Part shown: positions 35,887 through 44,298 of the stretch, piece by piece | Layout of the letters: every line of letters begins with the position of its first letter | Position numbering within the stretch: the first letter of the stretch is position 1 | Origin: an uncultured Paracoccaceae bacterium | GTDB taxonomy: Bacteria > Pseudomonadota > Alphaproteobacteria > Rhodobacterales > Rhodobacteraceae | NCBI GenBank assembly: GCA_947499725.1 | Contig: CANMPK010000001.1 | Coordinates: 372,001-436,000 of the forward strand | Direction: 5' to 3' | DNA length: 64,000 nucleotides | Notes under the pieces: generated by a model | What the model saw: the letters and a program-made list of their open reading frames with translations, nothing else | What the model was told of the DNA's origin: nothing | The model's database searches: none | Translations under genes and position numbers: made by a program

Positions 35887-36768
35887 TCATTGTGGCAAGG
35901 ATTTGCGCGCAGTTTGGCAAATTGCTTTTGTCAGCGAAGCCAGCGCGGGCCTTAATAATCTACTGTTTTGCCAATAAAGTGGGGTCTCGATCGGGGTGTT
36001 GGGCATGATTTCGACCAATTTGCCGCTTTTCATATGAGGCGCGACGAGGGCCTCGGGGTTTGTGCCCCAGCCGATTCCCAACAGGCATGCATCAACAAAA
36101 CCGTGCGAGCTGGCGAGGCTGTGAAAGGGGGGGCGTATGTCTGCGCCGACATTGGTTTCCAGCCATTTGGCTTGTAGGGAATCTTTGACGTTGAAATGCA
36201 AAGCAGGGGCTTTGGCGATGGCTTCGGGGGTAGGGCCATCCGGCAGATGTTTGGCGCAATAGGCGGGGCTGGCGGTGGCGCGATAGCGGATTTTGCCAAG
36301 GTAATGCACATCGCAGCCCGTGACAGGTGTGCTGTGGGTGGTCACGGCGCCGGCGACTTCGCCTTTGCGCAGCAGATCAATCGAAAAATCCTGATCATCG
36401 ATCACAAGATCGAAATACTGATCCTGCATTTGGGAAATCGGGCCAAGGAACCAAGTGGCGAGGCTGTCTGCGTTCACGGCGATGGCGAGGCGCGCGGTGC
36501 GGTCGGGCGTTTGCGTGTTCAGATCGCTAGACAGCGATTGTTCCAATGCGGCGACTTGGCCTGCATGGGCGGCGAGGCGGGTGCCTGCATCTGTGCCGCG
36601 GCATGGTGTTTCGCGATGCACGAGGCGTGTGCCGACTTGCTCTTCGAGCGCTTTGAGACGCTGAGAGACAGCGGATTGGGTGATATGCAATTCGCTTGCG
36701 GCGGCTTCGAAACTGCCCGTGCGCAGGATGGCCGCAAGGGTTTTGAGCTGGGCATAGTCAAAGTTCAT
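35887..36768 (-). CDS. argP: LysR family regulator, ArgP/IciA type
   Basis: A 293-residue LysR regulator with HTH (GSFEAAASELHITQSAVSQRLKALEE) and an effector domain. The alternating HTH sequence and the divergent gene for a LysE/ArgO exporter, 112 bp away, match ArgP, which senses arginine/lysine and activates the exporter in the known systems. The gap probably holds the shared operator. Assignment to ArgP rests on the HTH pattern plus context. Confidence 0.83.
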   Translation of the reverse strand: MNFDYAQLKTLAAILRTGSFEAAASELHITQSAVSQRLKALEEQVGTRLVHRETPCRGTDAGTRLAAHAGQVAALEQSLSSDLNTQTPDRTARLAIAVNADSLATWFLGPISQMQDQYFDLVIDDQDFSIDLLRKGEVAGAVTTHSTPVTGCDVHYLGKIRYRATASPAYCAKHLPDGPTPEAIAKAPALHFNVKDSLQAKWLETNVGADIRPPFHSLASSHGFVDACLLGIGWGTNPEALVAPHMKSGKLVEIMPNTPIETPLYWQNSRLLRPALASLTKAICQTARKSLPQ

Positions 36769-36880
36769 AAGCAGGCCTTATGTAAGTTTAGTAAGATTAA
36801 TTTGAATGATGTTAGCCAGAGGCGTAGGTCGGGGGCAAGAGTTTCATGGGCTTGTTTGATGGCCCCAAGGAGTTGCCACT

Positions 36881-37495
36881 ATGTTTGACGCTGCATTCGC
36901 TGGATTTTTGCTAAGCCTGTCTTTGATTGTCGCGATTGGGTCGCAAAACGCTTTTGTGTTGCGTCAGGGGCTGCGGGGGCAGTTTGTTTTGCCGCTGGTG
37001 CTGACCTGCGCGGCGTCGGATGCGATTTTGATCACGGCGGGTGTGGCTGGATTTGGCGCGCTTGTTTTGGCGGCGCCTTGGCTTGTGACGGTGACCAAAT
37101 GGGGTGGGGCGTGCTTTTTGTTTGTGTATGGCGTGATGAATTTCCGCTCTGCGTATCGTGGCGGCGGCGCGTTGGAGGCGAGTGCTGACCATGCGCCGAG
37201 TCTGACGAAAGCCTTGCTGACGTGCCTGTTGCTGACTTGGGCGAACCCGCATGTGTATTTGGATACGGTGGTTTTGTTGGGGGGATTGTCTGCCAGCTAT
37301 ACGCCTGCATGGGCTTTTGCGGCCGGTGCAAGCGTGGGCAGCTTTGTGTTTTTCATCTCGCTTGGATTTGGTGCGAGCTTGCTGCGACCAGTGTTTGAAG
37401 CGCCAACGGCGTGGCGCATTCTGGACGCTTTGATTGGCGTTACCATGTGGGTCATCGCCTTGTCGTTAATTTTGAGCGATACCTCAGTGGGTTAG
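36881..37495 (+). CDS. LysE/ArgO-family amino acid exporter
   Basis: A 204-residue protein with about six membrane helices, beginning with IVAIGSQNAFVLRQGLRG, the LysE/ArgO motif around an essential aspartate/asparagine region, and containing TWANPHVYLDTVVLLGG. It exports basic amino acids (arginine, lysine) in characterised systems. The divergent ArgP-like regulator supports that role. Length is closer to ArgO (about 211) than to LysE (about 233). Confidence 0.9.
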   Translation: MFDAAFAGFLLSLSLIVAIGSQNAFVLRQGLRGQFVLPLVLTCAASDAILITAGVAGFGALVLAAPWLVTVTKWGGACFLFVYGVMNFRSAYRGGGALEASADHAPSLTKALLTCLLLTWANPHVYLDTVVLLGGLSASYTPAWAFAAGASVGSFVFFISLGFGASLLRPVFEAPTAWRILDALIGVTMWVIALSLILSDTSVG

Positions 37496-37504
37496 AGCTG
37501 GGGG

Positions 37505-38905
37505 TTAACCCACCTCATAGGGCAACACGCCGCGGGTGTTTTCTTCGATGGTGAGTTTGCGTTCGAGCGGCGGAACAGAGCGTTGGTGACAATCTGCGCG
37601 CTCGCAAATCCGGCAGGAAATGCCGATGGGTTCAAAGGCGGCAGCGTTGGAGATTTCCATGTTATCGGCATAGACCAATTGATCTACGTGTTTGATTTCA
37701 CAGCCTAAAGCGATGGCGTAGCGGCGTACCGGGGCTCCGTAGTGGCCGCCGGATTTTGACACATCGCGGGCCAGAGAGAAGTAGCGCACCCCATCCGGTG
37801 TTTCTGCCAATTGGCGCAGGAAACGGCCTGGTGTTTCAAAGGCACGGTGGACATTCCACAAAGGACAGGCGCCGCCGAAGCGGGCAAATTGCAATCTGGT
37901 TGCCGAATGGCGCTTAGTGATGGTGCCGGCTTGGTCCACACGGACGAAAAAGAAGGGAACGCCCTTTTGGTTCGGTCTTTGCAATGTGGATAACCTGTGG
38001 GCAACTTGTTCCACCGAAGCACCGAACTGGGTGGCAAGGATCTCTAGATCATGGCGGGTGTCTTGGGCGGCTTGCAGGAAGGCGGCGTAGGGCATGGTGG
38101 CCGCGCCTGCGAAGTAATTGGCGAGTCCAATCTTGGCGATTTGACGGGCTTCATCCGATTGGAAGCGGGCCAAGTCCAGTGTGGCTTCAAGCAGGGAATT
38201 GCGTTGCAGAAGGGCGACTTGCAGTAGGAGTTGAAAGTTGCGCGTTTCTGGCGGGATCAAATGCGAGAGATATAGTGTTTTGCTGTCTTCGTCGTATTTG
38301 CGGATGCCGTCTAGTTCGGTCATTTTAACCGTGACACCGATATGGGATAGGGCTGAAATCGCAGCGTTTTGAATGCCGCCGCTTTCGGTTGCGGCTGTGG
38401 AAAAGTTTTCGGCAGCGCGGTCTACGGCGTCGATGTAATTATCGCAATAGTGAAAGAAATCGCGCACCTCATCCCACGGGCTGGGCTGCATTTGAACGTC
38501 TTGGCGGCCCAAGGCTTCGTCGAGTGAGGCCAGTCTTTCGTGGGTTTGGCGGTAAGCGTGGTGCAAGCGCAAGAAGGCGCGGGCCAAAGCAGGGGCGTTG
38601 GAGGCGGACAGGCGTATGTCGGCCAGCGGAACCTCGTTGTCGGCCATGACTGGATCGGCCAATGCCTCGCGCATATCGCTGACAAGGCGTTCTGAATCGC
38701 CGGTCGATAATTCGGTGACATCGATGCCAAACTCTTGCGCCAGCGAAAGCACAACCGTGGTGGAGACCGGACGGTTGTTGTTCTCCATCTGGTTCAGGTA
38801 GGGCAGGGACACCCCAAGTTTCTGCGCAAAATCCTTTTGCGTCAGAGAGACCCGATTACGGATTTCGCGGAGTTTCGCGCCTGCATAAAGCTTTTGCGTT
38901 GCCAT
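37505..38905 (-). CDS. pccR: short-chain fatty acyl-CoA regulator, PccR type
   Basis: A 466-residue regulator of the ScfR family: XRE helix-turn-helix (about 5-60; AKLREIRNRVSLTQKDFAQK, NQMENNNRPVS), an ImmA/IrrE-like middle domain and a C-terminal DUF2083-type domain with a Cys-rich segment (CRICERADCHQRS). Established work on Rhodobacter sphaeroides shows PccR senses propionyl-CoA and controls pccB and itself. Here the gene lies close to pccB, and both upstream regions carry TTTGCAAA palindromes. The start at 38905 follows AAGGA; the upstream TTG is not used. Confidence 0.9.
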   Translation of the reverse strand: MATQKLYAGAKLREIRNRVSLTQKDFAQKLGVSLPYLNQMENNNRPVSTTVVLSLAQEFGIDVTELSTGDSERLVSDMREALADPVMADNEVPLADIRLSASNAPALARAFLRLHHAYRQTHERLASLDEALGRQDVQMQPSPWDEVRDFFHYCDNYIDAVDRAAENFSTAATESGGIQNAAISALSHIGVTVKMTELDGIRKYDEDSKTLYLSHLIPPETRNFQLLLQVALLQRNSLLEATLDLARFQSDEARQIAKIGLANYFAGAATMPYAAFLQAAQDTRHDLEILATQFGASVEQVAHRLSTLQRPNQKGVPFFFVRVDQAGTITKRHSATRLQFARFGGACPLWNVHRAFETPGRFLRQLAETPDGVRYFSLARDVSKSGGHYGAPVRRYAIALGCEIKHVDQLVYADNMEISNAAAFEPIGISCRICERADCHQRSVPPLERKLTIEENTRGVLPYEVG

Positions 38906-38913
38906 GGCTGATC

Positions 38914-38952
38914 CTTTGCAAATTAGCAAGAATTGATCTTAGCTTTGCAAAG
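38914..38952. promoter_or_regulatory. PccR-type operator palindromes upstream of pccR
   Basis: CTTTGCAAATTAGCAA (38914-38929) and the perfect palindrome CTTTGCAAAG (38943-38952) lie just upstream of pccR, consistent with autoregulation. Confidence 0.65.
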
Positions 38953-38961
38953 TTTATTTTT

Positions 38962-40176
38962 CTAGTCCGCAATTTTACGGGTGCGCCAAATCACAATGAA
39001 AATGCTTACAATTCCGAGGCTTGCGCTGATCACCATGAGCCACAAAAGTGGGTATGCGCCCGAGCCTGGCGTGAGCAAAGCGCCTGCGAGGGCTGACAAG
39101 GCTGCACCGATTCCGATCATCATGGCGCTGGACAGGCCTGACGCCGTGCCCGCCAGATGCGGGCGCACAGATAGGGCGCCGGATGTGGCGTTGGGGATGC
39201 TCATGCCGTTGCCAAGGCCGACGCAGGTGACAAATCCGAAGAAGATATATTGGTTTTCATAGCCAAGGGCGAAGAGGATCAGAATGATGGACACGCCACT
39301 GGCGCAGATCAGCGAACCCCAGATGATCATGGCATGGATGCTAAAGCGTTGCGAATACCGCCCTGCGATGAAATTGCCGAAGAAATAGCCGACCGCTGGC
39401 GCGCTAAAGAAGATCCCAAGGCTGCTTGGGCTCATGTCGAAAAGCGTGGTGCCTACGAAAGACGCGCCGCCCAGATAGGCGAAGAAAGCGCCCGCCGAGA
39501 AGGCGGAGGACATGGTGTAACCCCAAAAGCGTGGGCTGGTTAGAAGCTCTGGGTATTCGCGGAATTGGGCAAGTAAGCTATTGCCGCTGTTGGATTTTGT
39601 CTCGCCTAGGTCGCGTAGGCTGATCAGGAATAGGGCGACTCCGCCGATGAGGAGCATCCAGAAACTGGCCTGCCAGCCAAAGCTGTCTTGCAATAGACCG
39701 CCAACGGCTGGGCCCACCATTGGGACCACTGACATGCCCATGGTGACATAGCCGATCATGGAGGCGGCTTTGTCGGTTGGGTAGATATCGCGCACAATGG
39801 CGCGCGAAAGCACCATTGACGTGGCGATGACCGCTTGTGACATGCGGAAGATCAAGAAGACCGTGATGTTGGGCGCGAAGAGGCAGCCGAGGGTGGCGAG
39901 AATGAAGAGGGCGAGGCCCCAAAGGATCACAGGGCGGCGTCCGATCTTATCAGAGATCGGGCCGATGATGATTTGCAGGCCTGCGCTGAAGCCGAGGTAA
40001 ATCGCCACGGAGAGCTGCATGATGCGATAATCGGTTTCAAAATGCTCAGCCATGTTGGGGAGGCTGGGCAAAAAGATGTTCATCGTTAGGGCGGCGACGC
40101 CGGCCAGCAGAATAAGCGTAGAAATATGTGGCGGCGATGCGCGATCTAAATAGCGCGCCGGGTTTTGTAATGACAT
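38962..40176 (-). CDS. Bcr/CflA family multidrug efflux MFS transporter
   Basis: A 404-residue transporter of 12 membrane helices of the major facilitator superfamily. MFS loop motif GPISDKIGRRPVIL (about 75-88) and the DHA1 motif C-like GPAVGGLLQDSFGWQ are present. The Bcr/CflA subfamily exports drugs such as bicyclomycin and chloramphenicol, or dipeptides. It is divergent from pccB; the shared region carries PccR-type sites, so co-control is possible but unproven. Confidence 0.9.
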   Translation of the reverse strand: MSLQNPARYLDRASPPHISTLILLAGVAALTMNIFLPSLPNMAEHFETDYRIMQLSVAIYLGFSAGLQIIIGPISDKIGRRPVILWGLALFILATLGCLFAPNITVFLIFRMSQAVIATSMVLSRAIVRDIYPTDKAASMIGYVTMGMSVVPMVGPAVGGLLQDSFGWQASFWMLLIGGVALFLISLRDLGETKSNSGNSLLAQFREYPELLTSPRFWGYTMSSAFSAGAFFAYLGGASFVGTTLFDMSPSSLGIFFSAPAVGYFFGNFIAGRYSQRFSIHAMIIWGSLICASGVSIILILFALGYENQYIFFGFVTCVGLGNGMSIPNATSGALSVRPHLAGTASGLSSAMMIGIGAALSALAGALLTPGSGAYPLLWLMVISASLGIVSIFIVIWRTRKIAD

Positions 40177-40246
40177 CCGCTACAGCTAGGGGCTTGGGAA
40201 GGGCTTGTCTATGGTCTCTGTGTGATACTTTTTTGTAAGTGGGTTA

Positions 40247-40297
40247 GCAAATTTGCAATTAGCTTAATTGCAATTTTCCAAACTTTGCAAATTTGCG
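40247..40297. promoter_or_regulatory. PccR-type operator cluster upstream of pccB
   Basis: Three palindromes lie in 50 bp: GCAAATTTGC (40247-40256), AATTGCAATT (40266-40275) and TTTGCAAATTTGCG (40284-40297). Together with the pair before pccR they form a recurring TTTGCAAA-type site set. Confidence 0.7.
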
Positions 40298-40360
40298 ACA
40301 TTAGGCTTTTGTCAACTCTCTGGCTTCCCTATGGTGAGCAAGAATCCAAGAGGGCCTGAC

Positions 40361-41893
40361 ATGAAAGATATCCTGCAACAGCTTGAAGACCGCCGCGCCG
40401 TCGCCCGTTTGGGGGGTGGCCAGCGCCGTATTGATAGTCAGCACGCTAAGGGCAAGTTGACCGCGCGCGAGCGGATTGAGCTTCTGCTTGATGAAGACAG
40501 CTTTGAAGAATTTGACATGTTCAAAGCGCACCGTTGTACCGATTTCGGTATGGAAAAACAGAAACCAGCTGGCGACGGGGTCGTTACGGGTTGGGGCACA
40601 ATCAATGGCCGAATGGTCTATGTGTTCTCTCAAGACTTTACGGTGTTTGGTGGGTCTTTGTCAGAAACCCATGCGGAAAAGATTTGTAAAATCATGGACA
40701 TGGCCGTGCAAAACGGCGCGCCTGTGATTGGCATTAACGATTCCGGTGGGGCGCGTATTCAAGAAGGTGTGGCTTCGCTTGCGGGCTATGCTGAAGTGTT
40801 CCAGCGTAATATTATGGCATCCGGTGTTGTGCCGCAGATTTCTGTGATCATGGGCCCATGTGCGGGTGGTGCGGTGTATTCCCCTGCGATGACCGACTTT
40901 ATCTTCATGGTTAAAGACAGCTCTTACATGTTTGTGACCGGTCCTGATGTTGTGAAGACCGTGACCAATGAGGTTGTGACCGCTGAAGAACTGGGTGGCG
41001 CATCCACGCACACTAAGAAGTCTTCCGTTGCAGATGGCGCCTTTGAAAATGACGTAGAGGCGCTGGCTGAAGTGCGTCGCTTGGTCGACTTCCTGCCGCT
41101 GAACAACAAAGAAAAGCCGCCTGTGCGTCCGTTCTTTGATGAGCCGGGTCGTATTGATGACAGTCTGGATACTTTGATCCCAGATAATGCGAATACGCCT
41201 TACGACATGAAAGAACTGATCACGAAAATGGCCGATGAAGGCGATTTTTACGAGATCCAAGAAGATTACGCGAAGAACATCATCACGGGTTTCATGCGTT
41301 TGGAAGGCCAGACTGTTGGCGTTGTGGCCAACCAGCCGATGGTTCTGGCGGGTTGTCTGGATATCGATAGCTCTCGTAAGGCCGCGCGATTTGTGCGTTT
41401 CTGTGATTGCTTTGAAATTCCGATCCTGACGCTGGTGGATGTGCCGGGCTTCTTGCCGGGGACCTCTCAGGAATATGGCGGCGTGATCAAACACGGTGCG
41501 AAGCTGCTGTTTGCTTATGGCGAAGCGACTGTGCCGAAGGTGACTGTGATTACACGTAAAGCCTATGGCGGTGCCTATGATGTTATGGCGTCTAAGCACC
41601 TGCGAGGTGATTTCAACTATGCATGGCCAACGGCTGAGATTGCCGTGATGGGCGCGAAGGGTGCGACGGAGATTATTCACCGTGCGGATCTGGGCGATGC
41701 GGAAAAGATTGCACAGCATACGCAGGACTATGAAGACCGCTTTGCGAACCCGTTTGTGGCGGCTGAGCGTGGCTTTATCGATGAGGTGATCATGCCGCAT
41801 TCCACACGTCGTCGTGTGAGCCGTGCCTTTGCATCGCTGCGCAATAAATCTGTGAAGAACCCATGGAAGAAGCACGACAACATTCCGTTGTAA
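40361..41893 (+). CDS. pccB: propionyl-CoA carboxylase beta (carboxyltransferase) subunit
   Basis: A 510-residue carboxyltransferase that moves CO2 from carboxybiotin to propionyl-CoA. Crotonase-fold motifs: [20 protein letters not shown], the CoA-binding [13 protein letters not shown], and a second set including [16 protein letters not shown] and [16 protein letters not shown] strong site AGAGGG lies 7 bases before ATG 40361; the upstream ATG is unlikely. It forms the alpha-beta dodecamer with PccA. Likely under PccR control. Confidence 0.96.
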   Translation: MKDILQQLEDRRAVARLGGGQRRIDSQHAKGKLTARERIELLLDEDSFEEFDMFKAHRCTDFGMEKQKPAGDGVVTGWGTINGRMVYVFSQDFTVFGGSLSETHAEKICKIMDMAVQNGAPVIGINDSGGARIQEGVASLAGYAEVFQRNIMASGVVPQISVIMGPCAGGAVYSPAMTDFIFMVKDSSYMFVTGPDVVKTVTNEVVTAEELGGASTHTKKSSVADGAFENDVEALAEVRRLVDFLPLNNKEKPPVRPFFDEPGRIDDSLDTLIPDNANTPYDMKELITKMADEGDFYEIQEDYAKNIITGFMRLEGQTVGVVANQPMVLAGCLDIDSSRKAARFVRFCDCFEIPILTLVDVPGFLPGTSQEYGGVIKHGAKLLFAYGEATVPKVTVITRKAYGGAYDVMASKHLRGDFNYAWPTAEIAVMGAKGATEIIHRADLGDAEKIAQHTQDYEDRFANPFVAAERGFIDEVIMPHSTRRRVSRAFASLRNKSVKNPWKKHDNIPL

Positions 41894-41935
41894 GCTTTTG
41901 ATATAACTGCAAACCCGCCTGTAAGGACACCCCTG

Positions 41936-42295
41936 ATGAGTCGCCCGAATTGGCATATCCAATCTGATGAGACTTCGCTGACTTTGTCGCGTCGTGCGCC
42001 TGCACGGTTTGATGTCTTTTCAGAAACGAGATTGCCTGCAGGACGCAAGTTGCGTTTGGCCCATCAGGTGCGACAGGATCTGTGGCGGGCTTTGCAAGAT
42101 TTGCGTGGGTTTACGCCTGTGATCGAAGTGCGCGACACAGAGGATGGTCTGACGGTGAAAGCCGGTGGTCAATTCTGTGGTGTATTTCCGAAAGCCTCCA
42201 CGGAGGCACGGATTGCTGATGTTTTGGCAGACCCGAAAAAGCGTGATCGCTGGAATAGGTTTGCGCGCTTCAAGCAGGACCAAAAAAATGCATAA
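41936..42295 (+). CDS. conserved unknown protein in the pcc locus
   Basis: A 119-residue cytoplasmic protein rich in Arg and Lys (ends RWNRFARFKQDQKNA). I do not recognise a domain. It begins 42 bp after pccB on the same strand and overlaps the next gene by eight bases, so it belongs to the pccB transcript. Similar small genes between pccB and pccA are a recurring layout in Rhodobacteraceae, hinting at a role in the pathway or its control. Confidence 0.7.
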   Translation: MSRPNWHIQSDETSLTLSRRAPARFDVFSETRLPAGRKLRLAHQVRQDLWRALQDLRGFTPVIEVRDTEDGLTVKAGGQFCGVFPKASTEARIADVLADPKKRDRWNRFARFKQDQKNA

Positions 42296-42707
42296 GCGTT
42301 TTGGGGTTTCATACGCTTTTGTATTTGCTGCGTTGGTAGGGGGCTTCGGCCTTGCAGCAACGGCTGGTGTTTTGGAGGAAACACCAGCTGTCCCTTCCGG
42401 ATATGATGTGACCTTGCAAGAGGAGCGTCTGGACGATCTTGGCGGCACGAAAGTGCTGCGGTTGCGCTATGTTGCGCCGGCAATTGCTGCAGAAGGTCAT
42501 CAGTTTGATGACGTTGCAGAGGATTTTGAGCATCTTTGCACAACGCAAGGGCTGCCCCGTGTGGCAGAGCTTGGCGGTGGTATTGAGCAGGTTGTTGTAA
42601 GCCTTTCTGACCAAGAAACAGATTTTGGGGTGTCAAACTCTGACGCGACCCAGTATTTCGAGGCATTCACCCTCGAAACTGACATCTGTATCTGGGAGGC
42701 TTTCTAA
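42288..42707 (+). CDS. exported protein, DUF6497-like
   Basis: A 139-residue protein with a signal peptide (about 1-26: MHKRFGVSYAFVFAALVGGF), then EETPAVPSGYDVTLQEERLDD-type and RLRYVAPAIAAEGHQFDDVA segments. Two cysteines (CTTQG and CIWEAF) may form a disulfide in the periplasm. I associate this with the DUF6497 family but without certainty. The start at 42288 follows CAGGA and overlaps the previous gene. Function unknown. Confidence 0.65.
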   Translation: MHKRFGVSYAFVFAALVGGFGLAATAGVLEETPAVPSGYDVTLQEERLDDLGGTKVLRLRYVAPAIAAEGHQFDDVAEDFEHLCTTQGLPRVAELGGGIEQVVVSLSDQETDFGVSNSDATQYFEAFTLETDICIWEAF

Positions 42708-42775
42708 TGCAGCCACAAGATGTTGCGACAGCCACGCCGTATCGGCAAGGTTCTGCGACTTTCGCGCCACAACCC

Positions 42776-42808
42776 GCGCGTGCGCGACGCACCGCGTTTA
42801 TTTTTCCA
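42776..42808 (+). terminator. possible terminator after the DUF6497-like gene
   Basis: GCGTGCG and CGCACC-GC form a short GC stem, followed by TTTATTTTT. It would end the first part of the pcc transcript. Stem quality is modest. Confidence 0.4.
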
Positions 42809-42921
42809 ACAAAATCAACTAGTCTTCGCCTTGGGTATTCCCAAGATACCTCGTACCCAGGTTTGGGGCAGGCAGGGCAAACTTGCTCTGTAAATAATGA
42901 AAAGAAAACTAGGAGAAACAG

Positions 42922-43065
42922 ATGTCCAAGAGCATCAAAGCTATGTTGGCCGTTGGCCTTATCGCAGCCGTCGCTGCGTGCGCAAAAGAGCCTGAAGAAG
43001 AATATGTTGTTGTTGAGCCAGCGCCGATCTCGGTTGAGCCAACACACACAGGCAAATACAAGTAA
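42922..43065 (+). CDS. small lipoprotein (47 residues)
   Basis: A 47-codon gene: signal peptide starting MSKSIKAMLAVGLIAA with lipobox VAAC (Cys20), then an acidic mature peptide of 28 residues ending PTHTGKYK. AGGAGA lies 6 bases before ATG. A short mature part makes a structural or anchoring role likely. Related short lipoproteins are known to me from Rhodobacteraceae, though not with a function. Confidence 0.8.
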   Translation: MSKSIKAMLAVGLIAAVAACAKEPEEEYVVVEPAPISVEPTHTGKYK

Positions 43066-43158
43066 TTCAAATTGGGGGCGGCCCCGTGCCGCCTCCGGTT
43101 CACACGGCTTTGGGTCTTTCGACCTAGGGTTCGCTGACCTTCGCGGCGGAGGTGCAGC

Positions 43159-43515
43159 ATGCTAAAGCACCGTGGTTTCCCGAGCCGTCTTCCAAGCACA
43201 GATTATCAATTCACTATCCGCCGGCCTAATCCGCGTGGGGTGACTGAGATTATTCGCCGTGAGCGTTACAATGATCGTAAGCCAGCAGACCGCCGTGCGG
43301 ACGCTGGATTTATGAAAGCATTGTGGGAGCAATTCGGCGATGAACCGTTTGAGCGCGGTAACTTGGATGCTGGCCGATTAAGCTGGCTGTTTGGCCGTGA
43401 GGTTGTGGCAGCGGAAGATCCGTTTGACCCTTCGAGCTATGACGCTCTGCTTAAAATTGAAGAGGCCGTTGCACGGTCGTCCTTCCCTGAAGCTTTCGAG
43501 GAAGACGACTGGTAA
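43159..43515 (+). CDS. conserved unknown protein in the pcc locus
   Basis: A 118-residue, charged, soluble protein (MLKHRGFPSRLPSTDY at the start; ends EAFEEDDW). A strong ribosome-binding site, GGAGG, lies 6 bases before ATG, which supports a real gene. No domain is recognised. It has no membrane segment or signal peptide. Confidence 0.7.
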   Translation: MLKHRGFPSRLPSTDYQFTIRRPNPRGVTEIIRRERYNDRKPADRRADAGFMKALWEQFGDEPFERGNLDAGRLSWLFGREVVAAEDPFDPSSYDALLKIEEAVARSSFPEAFEEDDW

Positions 43516-43963
43516 TGGGTGTTATTCGGCATAATCTTGCTAAATTTGCGTTAAAACGTGCGGTTTCCGTGCGTGGCTCTGGCGTTTATTCGCCTACGCT
43601 TTCCGCAAATGCGCGAGAAAATGCTGAATTCGGCAACGGGCCAATACAACAGATTGCGCAAGTGAATACACGCACAGATAGTGCAGACATGACATCGGAA
43701 CATATCCACTCTGATGTTTGTAACAGTGTATTCCGTTACCCTTCCCCTAGCGGGCGGCTTGATAATGTCCCCTTCAAGTCGCCCGCACTCCTATTCCCTT
43801 TTGCTCCGCAGTATCAGCCGATTTCCGCGCGCGCTTTGCGTGTTGGGCGAGGCGCTGCCGGTTTTGGCCCATTGCGCCAGTCGCCGTTGAAAACTGCGCG
43901 CGACCTGTCAGTGTTCGGCCATGGCAAGAGCCAAGGGAAAAATGAGAAAAAGGGCAAAGGCAA
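43516..43963. other. 448-bp gap in the pcc locus
   Basis: No recognised gene. A long open frame on the plus strand begins at 43515, but its protein matches no pattern I know, overlaps a strong hairpin and runs through the start of the next lipoprotein gene, so I treat it as spurious. The main feature is the hairpin at 43750-43786. Confidence 0.5.
43750..43786 (+). other. 13-bp perfect hairpin (unknown role)
   Basis: GCGGGCGGCTTGA pairs with TCAAGTCGCCCGC over 13 bp (one G-U) around an 11-base loop. No T-tract follows, so it is not an ordinary terminator; it may be an RNA-processing site, an attenuator or part of a small RNA. Confidence 0.6.
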
Positions 43964-44173
43964 ATGCGACTCTTTAGAATTACAACAGTGCTTGCAGTGT
44001 GTGCTGGCGGGCTTTCTGCCTGCGGTGACACTGCGCTTGAACAAGGCGTTCTGGGCGCTGGAGCGGGGGCCGGTGCGGCCATCGTTACCGGCGGTAATGC
44101 CAAAACAGCTGCCGTCATCGGTGGGCTTGGCAATTTGGCGTACTGCCAAACGTATCCAGACAAATGTAACTGA
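43964..44173 (+). CDS. glycine-zipper lipoprotein (69 residues)
   Basis: A signal peptide (MRLFRITTVLAVCAGGLSA) with lipobox LSAC (Cys20), then a Gly/Ala-rich segment (VLGAGAGAGAAIVTGGNAKT) resembling a glycine zipper that can insert in or span a membrane, and two further cysteines near the end (CQTYPDKC). Likely an outer-membrane lipoprotein of unknown function. A possible terminator lies 40 bp downstream. Confidence 0.75.
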   Translation: MRLFRITTVLAVCAGGLSACGDTALEQGVLGAGAGAGAAIVTGGNAKTAAVIGGLGNLAYCQTYPDKCN

Positions 44174-44212
44174 TGTGACACCTGCTGCCCTCGGGCGGCC
44201 CGTTTGAAATGT

Positions 44213-44249
44213 GACCATCAAGGCCTTTGGCTTTGGTGGTCTTTTTATT
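44213..44249 (+). terminator. terminator or attenuator 50 bp upstream of pccA
   Basis: GACCATCAAGGCC and GGCTTTGGTGGTC form a 13-bp stem (two wobbles) around TTT and are followed by TTTTTATT. It lies 50 bp before pccA. Confidence 0.8.
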
Positions 44250-44298
44250 GCCGAGAAGAGGGCTGCGTAGTGGCCCGACACCAAAGAAGGGACATCTG

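Noticed and set aside
40661-41962. 433-codon minus-strand frame opposite pccB
   Set aside because: It lies fully antisense to the well-supported pccB, has no known motif, and its His/Arg/Thr-rich composition is typical of a reversed high-GC gene.
42707-43165. 152-codon plus-strand frame following the DUF6497-like gene
   Set aside because: It runs over a possible terminator and over the small lipoprotein gene, which has a far better ribosome-binding site and lipobox.
43515-44207. 230-codon plus-strand frame after the 118-residue unknown gene
   Set aside because: It begins at a TAATG overlap but passes through the 13-bp hairpin and overlaps the more convincing glycine-zipper lipoprotein in another frame; no domain or export signal is seen. 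Not fully excluded.
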